Of a DNA stretch of 64,000 nucleotides, positions 26,313 through 34,117 are shown in pieces (within the stretch, counting starts at the first letter, position 1; each line of letters starts with the position of its first letter). The stretch spans positions 62,001 to 126,000 of the forward strand of contig JAIQFA010000002.1 in NCBI GenBank assembly GCA_020073525.1. Direction: 5' to 3'. The position numbers and the translations under genes are program-made. The stretch comes from Terriglobia bacterium (lineage in GTDB: Bacteria; Acidobacteriota; Terriglobia; Terriglobales; Acidobacteriaceae). The notes below the pieces were generated by a model. That model worked only from the letters and a program-made list of their open reading frames with translations, made no database searches and was not told where the DNA came from.

Positions 26313-27308
26313 CTACTTTCGAAAGACCGGCAACACTTCCTTCTTGTATTTTTCCAGCGTGCCCTCTTCATCTCCGCACATCAGATAAATATTGAACTGA
26401 GTAACTCCAGCGCGAGCCAAGGTGCGAAGTTTTTCAATATGCGCCTCGGCCGGTCCGAGGAGACAGAAGCGGTCAATCACTTCATCGGAGACGAAGTCTG
26501 CGTTGCTGCTGCCCACTTCGCAATGATGCAGGTAATCGTAGTGCCCCTTCTCGCGTATATAAGAGGTCAGCGCGGGCGGCAGTTCCTCGGGCTTGTAGCG
26601 CGAAACCAGATCGACAACGTGGTTCGACACCAGAGCGGGGAACCAGCGCACGTGGTCGCGTCCGACCTTCAAATCATCGGAGACCCAGACCGGCGCGGCC
26701 GCCATGATCTCGATCTTGCGCGGATCTCTGCCCGCAGCCTCAGCGCCCTTCTTGACGAAGCTGACGCACCACTCAATCAAGTCCGGATCGGCGAATTGCA
26801 GAATCACTCCGTCGCCGACGCGCCCAGCGAGTTCGAGCACCTTCGGTCCATACCCCGCGACCCACACCGGCGGAACTCCGCCGGTTGCCCACGTGAGCCG
26901 CGCTTTTCGGCCCTCGTAGTCGATCTCATTTCCGCCGGTGAGGTCGCGGAACTCTTTTACCGATGTTTGCAGCTGTGCGACTGTGACCGGCTTCTTGCCC
27001 AGCACTCGCCGCGAACTGTCGCCGCGGCCGATGCCCAGTTGCATGCGTCCGCCTGAAATCAAATTCAGCGTCGCCAACAGGCTCGAGGTCACCGTAATGT
27101 CGCGAGTCGCAGGATTCGTAACGCAGGTCCCGAGCCGCATGCGCTTCGTGTTCGTCGCCATCAGCGTCAACATGGGATAAGGTTCGAGCCAGAGGACGTG
27201 CGAATCGAAGATCCAGCCATACTCAAAGCCGGACGCTTCCGCCTGTCGCGTGAGGCTGACGATCCGCTCCACTGTCATGTCGGGCTTGATGGTGATGCCG
27301 AACTTCAT
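26313..27308 (-). CDS. Luciferase-like (LLM) flavin/F420 oxidoreductase, CPS_4043-type
   Basis: 331 aa from the ATG at 27308 after GGAGA; the longer reading to 27392 runs into a family-A repeat. It follows the LLM TIM-barrel order MKFGITIKPDMTVERIV, FDSHVLWLEPYPMLTLMA, LGTCVTNPATRD, GIGRGDSSRRVLGKKP, WVAGYGPKVLELAGRVGDG and HVRWFPALVSNHVVDLV. These match the TIGR03842 (CPS_4043) family as I remember it, whose cofactor (F420 or FMN) and reaction are undefined. It is divergent from dihydropyrimidinase, and a role in ring reduction/oxidation of pyrimidines or hydantoins is a reasonable guess but unproven. Confidence 0.85.
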   Translation of the reverse strand: MKFGITIKPDMTVERIVSLTRQAEASGFEYGWIFDSHVLWLEPYPMLTLMATNTKRMRLGTCVTNPATRDITVTSSLLATLNLISGGRMQLGIGRGDSSRRVLGKKPVTVAQLQTSVKEFRDLTGGNEIDYEGRKARLTWATGGVPPVWVAGYGPKVLELAGRVGDGVILQFADPDLIEWCVSFVKKGAEAAGRDPRKIEIMAAAPVWVSDDLKVGRDHVRWFPALVSNHVVDLVSRYKPEELPPALTSYIREKGHYDYLHHCEVGSSNADFVSDEVIDRFCLLGPAEAHIEKLRTLARAGVTQFNIYLMCGDEEGTLEKYKKEVLPVFRK

Positions 27309-27351
27309 GCTGTCTCCTCTGTTCCAGCTATCTGATGACTGCCAGCGAAAG

Positions 27352-27504
27352 CTTTCACCGCAGAGACACCGAGGCCGCCAAGAAAAACTCAAAAGAATAA
27401 AAACCTAATTCCTCTAACAACTTCTCATACAAAAAGTTTGGGTTCCGCAGCCAAGTGCAAAAGCACAATATTCTCTGCGAACTCTGCGTCTCGGCGGTGA
27501 AAGC
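27352..27504. repeat. Inverted family-A arms flanking the LLM / dihydropyrimidinase intergenic region
   Basis: CTTTCACCGCAGAGACACCG (from 27352) and its diverged inverted copy ending GTCTCGGCGGTGAAAG (27489-27504) bracket about 100 bp of AT-richer sequence. This lies upstream of both divergent genes, so it may enclose their promoters. Confidence 0.55.
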
Positions 27505-27581
27505 CTTTGCTCGGTGCGGCTACTTAGTTTCGGGAGTTTAGCATAAAATCTCTACTTCGCCGTCAGAGGAGATTCCACATC

Positions 27582-28973
27582 ATGGGCTTTGACACCATCA
27601 TCGTTAACGGTCGCGTAGTCACCGCAACCGACACCTACACGAGCGACGTTGCCATTAGTGATGGGAAGATCTCCTCCGTCGGCCAAAGTTTGCCGCGGGA
27701 GAATGCCAGAAAAATTATCGATGCCGCTGGCAAGTATGTGTTTCCCGGCGGAATTGATGTGCACACTCATCTCGACATGCCGTTTGGCGGCACCACGAGC
27801 GCCGACGATTTCGAAACCGGAACGCGCGCCGCGGCCTTCGGCGGCACGACCACACTGATCGATTTCGCCATTCAGTACAAAGGGCAGACGCTGCGAACCG
27901 CGTTCGATACCTGGATGCAGAAAGCCTCCGGCAAGGCGGTTTGCGACTATGCGTTTCACTGCATCATCACCGACCTGGCGGATGCGCAACTCGACGAGAT
28001 GAATGCCCTGGTGCGCGAAGGTGTCACCAGTTTCAAGTTGTTTATGGCCTATCCCGGCGTGTTCATGCTCGACGACGCCAGTATTTTCAAAGCTCTGCGC
28101 GCGACCTCAAAGAACGGCGGACTCGTGTGCATGCACGCAGAAAACGGCGGTGCGATCGACGTGATCGTGCAGCAAGCTTTGGCGGAAGGAAAAAAGGCGC
28201 CAAAATATCATGCCCTGACCCGTCCTACGACGGCAGAAGCAGAAGCTGTTTCGCGAGCGATTGCCCTCGCCGAAATGGCCGGAGCGCCGCTCTACATCGT
28301 CCATTTAAGTTGCAATGACGCTCTCGAAAAAGTGCGCGAGGCCCGTGATCGTGGCCTTCCCGTTTACGCCGAGACCTGCCCGCAATATTTGTATCTGTCG
28401 CTGGAGAATTTCGACGCTCCCGGCTTCGAGGGAGCGAAGTATGTTTTCACTCCGCCCCTGCGCGAGAAGTGGCATCAGGAAAAATTGTGGAACGGATTGA
28501 AGACCGATCATCTGCAGGTGGTTTCGACCGATCACTGTCCCTTCTGCTTCAAGGAGCAAAAAGAGTTGGGCCGCGACGATTTCACCAAGATCCCGAACGG
28601 CGGACCCGGCGTCGAGCACCGCATGAGCCTCATCTATTCCGGCGGCGTTGCCGGGGGACGATTCAGCGTGAACCGTTTTGTGGAAATGGTTTCCACAACG
28701 CCAGCGAAACTGTTTGGCCTGTATCCGCGCAAGGGCACGATCGCCGTGGGCAGCGACGCGGACCTCGTAATCTTCGATCCCAATCGCAAGCACACCATCA
28801 GCGCGGCCACTCACCACATGCGCGTCGATTATTCGATGTTCGAGGGAATTCAAGTGACCGGCATGCCCGACGCCGTGCTGTCGCGCGGCCGCGTGGTGGT
28901 TGAGGGAGATAAGTTCCTAGGACGTGCGGGCGAGGGGAACTTCCTGAAGCGAGCGCTATACTCCCAACCCTAA
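27582..28973 (+). CDS. hydA: Dihydropyrimidinase / D-hydantoinase
   Basis: 463 aa, normal family length. The amidohydrolase metal ligands are present: GGIDVHTHLD (HxH), the carboxylysine in SFKLFMAYPG, His in MHAENG, His in IVHLSCNDAL and Asp in VSTDHCPF. The substrate loop and NGGPGVEHR are typical of the DHPase/hydantoinase group. It opens 5,6-dihydrouracil or -thymine to N-carbamyl-beta-amino acids (or 5-substituted hydantoins to carbamyl amino acids) using a binuclear zinc centre. Its product is the substrate of the beta-ureidopropionase 4 kb upstream. RBS AGGAGA. Confidence 0.93.
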   Translation: MGFDTIIVNGRVVTATDTYTSDVAISDGKISSVGQSLPRENARKIIDAAGKYVFPGGIDVHTHLDMPFGGTTSADDFETGTRAAAFGGTTTLIDFAIQYKGQTLRTAFDTWMQKASGKAVCDYAFHCIITDLADAQLDEMNALVREGVTSFKLFMAYPGVFMLDDASIFKALRATSKNGGLVCMHAENGGAIDVIVQQALAEGKKAPKYHALTRPTTAEAEAVSRAIALAEMAGAPLYIVHLSCNDALEKVREARDRGLPVYAETCPQYLYLSLENFDAPGFEGAKYVFTPPLREKWHQEKLWNGLKTDHLQVVSTDHCPFCFKEQKELGRDDFTKIPNGGPGVEHRMSLIYSGGVAGGRFSVNRFVEMVSTTPAKLFGLYPRKGTIAVGSDADLVIFDPNRKHTISAATHHMRVDYSMFEGIQVTGMPDAVLSRGRVVVEGDKFLGRAGEGNFLKRALYSQP

Positions 28974-29035
28974 AGTGGTTCATCGGTGAAGTGGAATCGG
29001 GCACGACGTGCCTTTACTAAAGGTGCAGCGAAACC

Positions 29036-30265
29036 ATGAGTGCTACCCTCCCAGCAACTTCGACCGCGGTCAACACTACAATGACATCCCGGGTCGGATC
29101 CATCGATCTCATTCGCGGCGCAGTCATGATCCTGATGGCAATCGATCACGTACGGGTTTATTCTGGCGTTCCGCCGGGCGGCCCTACCCCTGGAGTCTTC
29201 TTCACCCGCTGGATCACTCATTTCTGCGCGCCTGCGTTTATTTTCTTCGCCGGGACCAGTGCCTTCTTCTACAGTCGGAAGCATACTGACCTGTCGAGGT
29301 TCCTGCTTATCCGCGGTGCCTGGCTCATCTTCCTCGAACTCACGTTTCTACGTGTAGCCTGGACCTTCAATTTCGATTTCAGGCATTACGAGATGGCAGG
29401 CGTCATCTGGGTCATTGGCGTTTGCATGATCCTGATGGCTGGATTGGTGAAATTGCCAGTCGCCGCCGTCGGGACGATCGGCGTGGCGATCATCGCAGCG
29501 CACAACCTAATGGATTCACACATGGGCAAGCTGCTCGATGGGCTTGACGGCAACCGGCTCTCCGGTCTCTGGAAAATTTTCTATTTGGGATTCTTCGCCG
29601 GGCCGATCCAGTTCGGCTCCGATGGTCCGAATCTTATCGTCCTCTACTCCATCATTCCGTGGATTGGCGTCATGGCGGCGGGCTACGCCTTCGGCAAGAT
29701 CCTGATCTTGGAGCCCGCCCAGAGAAAGCGACTCTGCCTGGTCATTGGACTCTCGGCGGCAGCACTCTTCCTTGTGCTGCGGGGATTTAATTGGTACGGC
29801 GATCCGCGCCCGTGGCATGTCGCCGCGCAGGGACGGAACGGCTCGCCACCGATGCCGGCATTCCTTGCGTTTCTGAATACCGCCAAGTACCCGGCGTCGC
29901 TCTGTTTCCTGCTGATGACGCTCGGTCCCATCATCGCGCTGATTCCATTGCTCGAAGGCCTGCACGGCGCTCTTGCCCACCGAATCACCGTCTTCGGGCG
30001 TGTGCCGTTCTTCTTCTACATGCTTCACATCCCATTGATCCATGCGCTCGCGCTCGTGGTCTCGAAGATCCGGCTAGGAGTTGTCAGTCCATGGCTCTTC
30101 ACCAACCACCCTATGGGCAATCCGGAACCACCGGAAGGCTATGTCTGGAGCCTTCCAATTCTTTACTTGATATGGGGAATAACGATCGGGCTGCTGTACT
30201 TCGCATGCCGATGGTTGGCCGAGTTCAAGGCCACAAGGAACGATTGGTGGCTCAAGTACCTTTAG
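29036..30265 (+). CDS. HGSNAT/DUF1624-type membrane acyltransferase
   Basis: 409 aa with about ten membrane helices. The N-terminal signature RVGSIDLIRGAVMILMAIDH with the conserved Asp/Arg and catalytic-type His, followed by FFTRWITHFCAPAFIFFAG, matches the heparan-alpha-glucosaminide N-acetyltransferase-like (DUF1624) branch of acyltransferases. These move acyl groups across the membrane to an acceptor sugar or other molecule; the acceptor here is unknown. It lies 62 bp downstream of dihydropyrimidinase on the same strand but has no evident link to that pathway. Confidence 0.83.
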   Translation: MSATLPATSTAVNTTMTSRVGSIDLIRGAVMILMAIDHVRVYSGVPPGGPTPGVFFTRWITHFCAPAFIFFAGTSAFFYSRKHTDLSRFLLIRGAWLIFLELTFLRVAWTFNFDFRHYEMAGVIWVIGVCMILMAGLVKLPVAAVGTIGVAIIAAHNLMDSHMGKLLDGLDGNRLSGLWKIFYLGFFAGPIQFGSDGPNLIVLYSIIPWIGVMAAGYAFGKILILEPAQRKRLCLVIGLSAAALFLVLRGFNWYGDPRPWHVAAQGRNGSPPMPAFLAFLNTAKYPASLCFLLMTLGPIIALIPLLEGLHGALAHRITVFGRVPFFFYMLHIPLIHALALVVSKIRLGVVSPWLFTNHPMGNPEPPEGYVWSLPILYLIWGITIGLLYFACRWLAEFKATRNDWWLKYL

Positions 30266-30289
30266 GAATTTGTGTCATGGCGGGAGTGC

Positions 30290-30353
30290 CGTTCCTTGTG
30301 GGACTCGGGTGTTCTCACTCACGACTACCCGGCACTCACGTGCCGGGCTTTCC
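30290..30353. repeat. Intergenic repeat family D, copy 2
   Basis: CCGTTCCTTGTGGGACTC at the left, then CCCGGCAC-TCAC-GTGCCGGG-CTTTCC (30328-30353). It is the counterpart of 6617-6677. It lies between the convergent acyltransferase and mmsA genes, where the CCCGGCAC/GTGCCGGG stem could terminate transcription. Confidence 0.7.
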
Positions 30354-30387
30354 TATTTTGCCGCTGCGCGGCTGGAATGTTAGTGCG

Positions 30388-31941
30388 TTAGTGCTTGTCC
30401 CCTTGCTCGGTGAAAAACTTGCCCGTCGTCCCCGCCGAAAAATAACGCGACGTCACGGTCTTCTTCCGGGTGAAGAACTCAACCGCATCCCATCCATGAA
30501 CGTGCAAGTCGCCAAAGAACGAATCTTTCCATCCAGAGAACGGGAAATAGGCCGGCGATGCCGCTACGCCGATATTCACACCCACCATGCCGACTTCGAT
30601 GCGCCGGCTGTATTCCCGCACTGCGGCGCCATTCTCCGTGAAGATCGAAGTGCCGTTGCCGCGCGGATCGCTGTTGACCAGCGCGATAGCCTCATCGAGC
30701 GAGTTGACGTGCATGACGGAGAGCACCGGGCCAAAAATTTCCTCGCGCGCCGCGCGCATCTCGGGCTTCACGTTGTTCAGGATAGTCGGGCCAACGAAGT
30801 TGCCGCCCGCTGGAGTGCTCTTGGGGCGGCGACCATCCACCAGCAGCTCGGCTCCTTCTTTAAGTCCGGTTTCGATTGCGGCGTGAATGCGCTCGCAGGC
30901 GGCCGGCGAAATCACCGGGCCGAGGCTCGATTTGGGATCTCTGCCGTCGCCCGCTACCAGTTTCTCGGCTTCCTCTTTTAGTTTGCTCATGATGGCGGCT
31001 TTCGCCGAGCCCACGGTCACCAGCACCGATCCAGCCATGCAGCGCTGGCCGGCGTTGCCGAACGCGCTGCCGAGGATGTTCGACACAGTCTTGTCGACAA
31101 CCGCATCCGGCATCACGACCATGTAGTTTTTCGCGCCACCCAGGGCCTGCACTCGCTTGCCTTTTTCAGCGGCGCGCCGGTAAATGTACTTGGCCGTATT
31201 CACCGAGCCGACGAAGGAGACGGCATTGATACCCGGACTGTCAAGAATCGCGTTGACCACGTCGTGCGCGCCATGCACCAGATTGACGACACCGCGCGGC
31301 AATCCGATTTCATCAAGGATGTGACAGACGATTTCCGAGGTCAGTGGAACCTGCTCCGACGGTTTCAAAACAAAGGTATTACCGCAAACAATGGCGAAGG
31401 GCAGGAACCACATCGGCACCATGACGGGGAAGTTGAAGGGCGTGATGGCGGCGCAAACGCCGACAGGTTGGCGAAAGGTTTCCGTGTTGATGCCGCGCGA
31501 CACGCCTTCGAGAACGCGGCCCTGCATGGTCATGGGAGAAGCGCAAGCAACTTCCAGCACTTCGATGGACCGGGTGACTTCGGCGCGCGCGTCGGAGAGC
31601 ACTTTGCCGCCTTCGCGGGTGACTGATTCGGCGAGTTCGTCGATCCGCTGGCGAAACTTTTCGCGGAGCGCGTAAATAAATTCGGTGCGCTCGCCGACCG
31701 AACGACTCCGCCAGTCCGGCAGCGCAGCGCTGGCGGCATCGACCGCCGCTTCGACGTCGGCAACTCCCGACAACGGAACTCGCGCTAAAACCTCGCCGCT
31801 GGCCGGGTTGGTCACATCGACAAGGCCGGACGCCTGAGCGGGCACCCAGCGGCCGCCCACGTAGTTCGAGAGAATCCGTGCCGCCTTCTTCTCGGCAGTA
31901 GTTTTATCTTCGGACAGCAGAGTATTGCTTTCGGTAGTCAT
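30388..31941 (-). CDS. mmsA: CoA-acylating (methyl)malonate-semialdehyde dehydrogenase
   Basis: 517 aa from the ATG at 31941, which follows AGGAAGG. Aldehyde-dehydrogenase fold with TPFNFPVMVPMWFLPFAI, the NAD-binding GSVNTAKYIYRRAAEKGKRVQALGGAKN and the catalytic Cys301 in FGNAGQRCMA; AGVNIGVAA-like C-terminal wording (GVNIGVAASPAYFPFSGWKDS) is specific for the MmsA/IolA branch. It converts malonate- or methylmalonate-semialdehyde to acetyl- or propionyl-CoA, the last step of beta-alanine/beta-aminoisobutyrate (hence pyrimidine), valine or inositol breakdown. Its position in the pyrimidine region favours the first. Confidence 0.92.
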   Translation of the reverse strand: MTTESNTLLSEDKTTAEKKAARILSNYVGGRWVPAQASGLVDVTNPASGEVLARVPLSGVADVEAAVDAASAALPDWRSRSVGERTEFIYALREKFRQRIDELAESVTREGGKVLSDARAEVTRSIEVLEVACASPMTMQGRVLEGVSRGINTETFRQPVGVCAAITPFNFPVMVPMWFLPFAIVCGNTFVLKPSEQVPLTSEIVCHILDEIGLPRGVVNLVHGAHDVVNAILDSPGINAVSFVGSVNTAKYIYRRAAEKGKRVQALGGAKNYMVVMPDAVVDKTVSNILGSAFGNAGQRCMAGSVLVTVGSAKAAIMSKLKEEAEKLVAGDGRDPKSSLGPVISPAACERIHAAIETGLKEGAELLVDGRRPKSTPAGGNFVGPTILNNVKPEMRAAREEIFGPVLSVMHVNSLDEAIALVNSDPRGNGTSIFTENGAAVREYSRRIEVGMVGVNIGVAASPAYFPFSGWKDSFFGDLHVHGWDAVEFFTRKKTVTSRYFSAGTTGKFFTEQGDKH

Positions 31942-32108
31942 GGCTAGCCTTCCTCTATTCACCCGCACGCTTGGTCTGATCCCTGGAGGAAGCGGGTCGT
32001 GGTTTGTCCCAGTTGCTTGGTTTTATCATGTTTTGCGACGGAGGGACAGCGTGGCAGACGCAGCCGTGGCATCCGCAAGAAGCGGATTGCATCGACCGAA
32101 GATCATCC

Positions 32109-32170
32109 GTAGAGACGCGGCTTGCCGCGTCTCCCGCTGCAGAGTGAGACGGGGCAAGCCCCGTCTCTAC
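32109..32170. repeat. REPIN-like paired palindrome, family B, copy 3 (inverted)
   Basis: GTAGAGACGCGGCTTGCCGC (32109-32128, then GTCTCC) faces GAGACGGGGCAAGCCCCGTC (32146-32165, then TCTAC). The GCGG arm is on the left here, so the element is inverted relative to copies 1 and 2. It lies 16 bp from the amylase stop. Confidence 0.82.
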
Positions 32171-32186
32171 TGCGAAAGCGTTTACA

Positions 32187-34064
32187 CTACTGTGCGCTGA
32201 AGACGGCCAGCGTCTGGCTTCCTAGGGAGAGGTGGATCGTTCCATTCGTCACTGTCGCCGCGGTATTCCCGAACACTGTCCGCAACTTTTGGGAGGTTTC
32301 GAGCGGAGTATTTTCGACAGGGATATTGAGCTCAAGCGTCTTCGCCGCGTTGTTGTAAACGACCAGCAGTTTCTCTTCCGGCAACTCGCGCAAGAACGCG
32401 TAGTAGTTATCGTCCCATCCGATGTGCCACTGCTTTCCAGTACGCAGCGCTGGATGGGCCTTGCGCAACGTCAGCAAAGACTGCACATACGCGAACACAT
32501 CTTGTTGTTCGGGAGTGCGGCCGCTGGCGGTGAACGCGTTGCGCGGATCGCCGGGGAAGCCTCCCGGGAAGTCGCGCCGGTTGTCAGGATCGTCGCCGCC
32601 CGGCATCGCGATTTCGTCCCCGGAATAAATCTGCGGAATCCCGCGCAATGTGAGCAGGAGTGACAATGCGGCCTTCAGCTTGGCCGGGCTGCTGCCTTCT
32701 TCACTCAGGAAGCGCCGGTTGTCGTGATTTCCGATGAAGGTGACCAGCGTTTCCGGATGCGCATAGAATTCGTCGTGGCGAAGGACCTCGACGATCTTTG
32801 TCATCGGTTCGCCCTTGATGACCACGTCGCGCAAGGCATAGCAAAGGGGAAAGTCGAAAACCGTGGCAAGCCCGGAGTCGATGCCATCAAACTGTTTTCG
32901 TCCGCCTTCAAAAAATGAAGTGATGGTCGGATCGTGGTCCGCCACTTCGCCGATGTCGTTGATTTGCGGATAGACATCCCGCAGCCGCTCGTGCCATCCG
33001 CTCCAGAACTGGCGCGAAGAATAGGGAAATGTATCCAGCCGGAATCCATCCAGTTGCGCGGACTCCGTCCACCACATCGCGTTCTGCGCCAGGTAGAGAG
33101 CGAGTGCGGGATCGTCCGGATTCAGATCGGGCAACTTGCCAGCGAACCAGCCATCGAGAGTGGCAAGATACTGCCGCGGCGAAGCGTGCGGATCGACCAG
33201 TCCGGAGAAGTTGTAGGAAGGCTCCAGATGTTGTGCCGGCGTGCCGTGCAGCCACGTAGCGGTCGGTGGATCGTCGGCCCAGGGATGATGCGGCCCCGTG
33301 TGATTGACCACGTAATCGATCAGCACCTTCATGCCCAGTTTGTGAGCGTCGGCCACCAGTGCCTGGTATTCCTGCATGGATCCCATGTGGTCGTCGAGCG
33401 CGTAGAAATCGACGACGTGATAGCCGTGATAGTCGGAATCGGTGTTCTTCCACACCGGAGTGAGCCATAGCGTGGTGACACCGAGGTCGTGCAGATACGC
33501 CAGATGCTCGCGAATCCCGCGCAGATCGCCACCGTGATACGCCATCGCCTTGCTGCGGTCATACATGCCTGTTGAACCGGCGGGTTGATCGTTCGACGGA
33601 TCGCCGTCCGCGAAGCGGTCGGGCATGATCAGGTAAATGACATCGTCGCGAGAGAAACCTTCGAAACGGCCGCGCGAGTCGCCGCGAGCCAGCAGCGGCA
33701 ACTGGACGGAGGTCGAACCCGAAGCCGTATCCACCTTAAGCTGCGCCGTCGCAGGCCGCGAAGCCGAAATCTTCAAGTGCACAAAGAGATAGTGCCCGTT
33801 CGACGAGGCGTCGGTGCCGACCACGCGAATGCCTTTGGCCGCGCTCACCACGTGCGCCCCGGAAAGATTGTCGCCGGCGAGCAGCAGCGTGAGTTCAGGC
33901 GTGTAGGTCACCCACCAGTTGGGAGGATCGACCTTGCGGACCACAGGGGTACTAGTAGGAGTGCGCGCCGTCGCGCCTTGAGCCCCGGCGGACGTAGGCA
34001 AAGTAAATGACGCAAAAAGACAGAAAAAGAGTAGGACCGCGAAAGAGAGGCGGGAGGTTTTCAT
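32187..34064 (-). CDS. Secreted GH13 alpha-amylase family (neopullulanase/cyclomaltodextrinase-like)
   Basis: 625 aa with a signal peptide (LSFAVLLFFCLFASFTLPTSAGAQ). Residues 40-125 are an N-terminal immunoglobulin-like domain of the cyclomaltodextrinase-N type; the (beta/alpha)8 barrel has region I DYVVNH (250-255), region II GFRLDTFPY with nucleophile D344, region III NDIGEV with acid/base E373 and region IV FIGNHD (H447, D448). A C-terminal beta domain ends the protein. It should cleave alpha-1,4 (and perhaps 1,6) glucans outside the cytoplasm, like SusA. It lies 53 bp after the TonB receptor gene on the same strand. Confidence 0.92.
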   Translation of the reverse strand: MKTSRLSFAVLLFFCLFASFTLPTSAGAQGATARTPTSTPVVRKVDPPNWWVTYTPELTLLLAGDNLSGAHVVSAAKGIRVVGTDASSNGHYLFVHLKISASRPATAQLKVDTASGSTSVQLPLLARGDSRGRFEGFSRDDVIYLIMPDRFADGDPSNDQPAGSTGMYDRSKAMAYHGGDLRGIREHLAYLHDLGVTTLWLTPVWKNTDSDYHGYHVVDFYALDDHMGSMQEYQALVADAHKLGMKVLIDYVVNHTGPHHPWADDPPTATWLHGTPAQHLEPSYNFSGLVDPHASPRQYLATLDGWFAGKLPDLNPDDPALALYLAQNAMWWTESAQLDGFRLDTFPYSSRQFWSGWHERLRDVYPQINDIGEVADHDPTITSFFEGGRKQFDGIDSGLATVFDFPLCYALRDVVIKGEPMTKIVEVLRHDEFYAHPETLVTFIGNHDNRRFLSEEGSSPAKLKAALSLLLTLRGIPQIYSGDEIAMPGGDDPDNRRDFPGGFPGDPRNAFTASGRTPEQQDVFAYVQSLLTLRKAHPALRTGKQWHIGWDDNYYAFLRELPEEKLLVVYNNAAKTLELNIPVENTPLETSQKLRTVFGNTAATVTNGTIHLSLGSQTLAVFSAQ

Positions 34065-34117
34065 AAGTCGGAAGAAATGTGGGGACGGATTTCGCCGCCC
34101 CCGCCGGGACTACAGGG

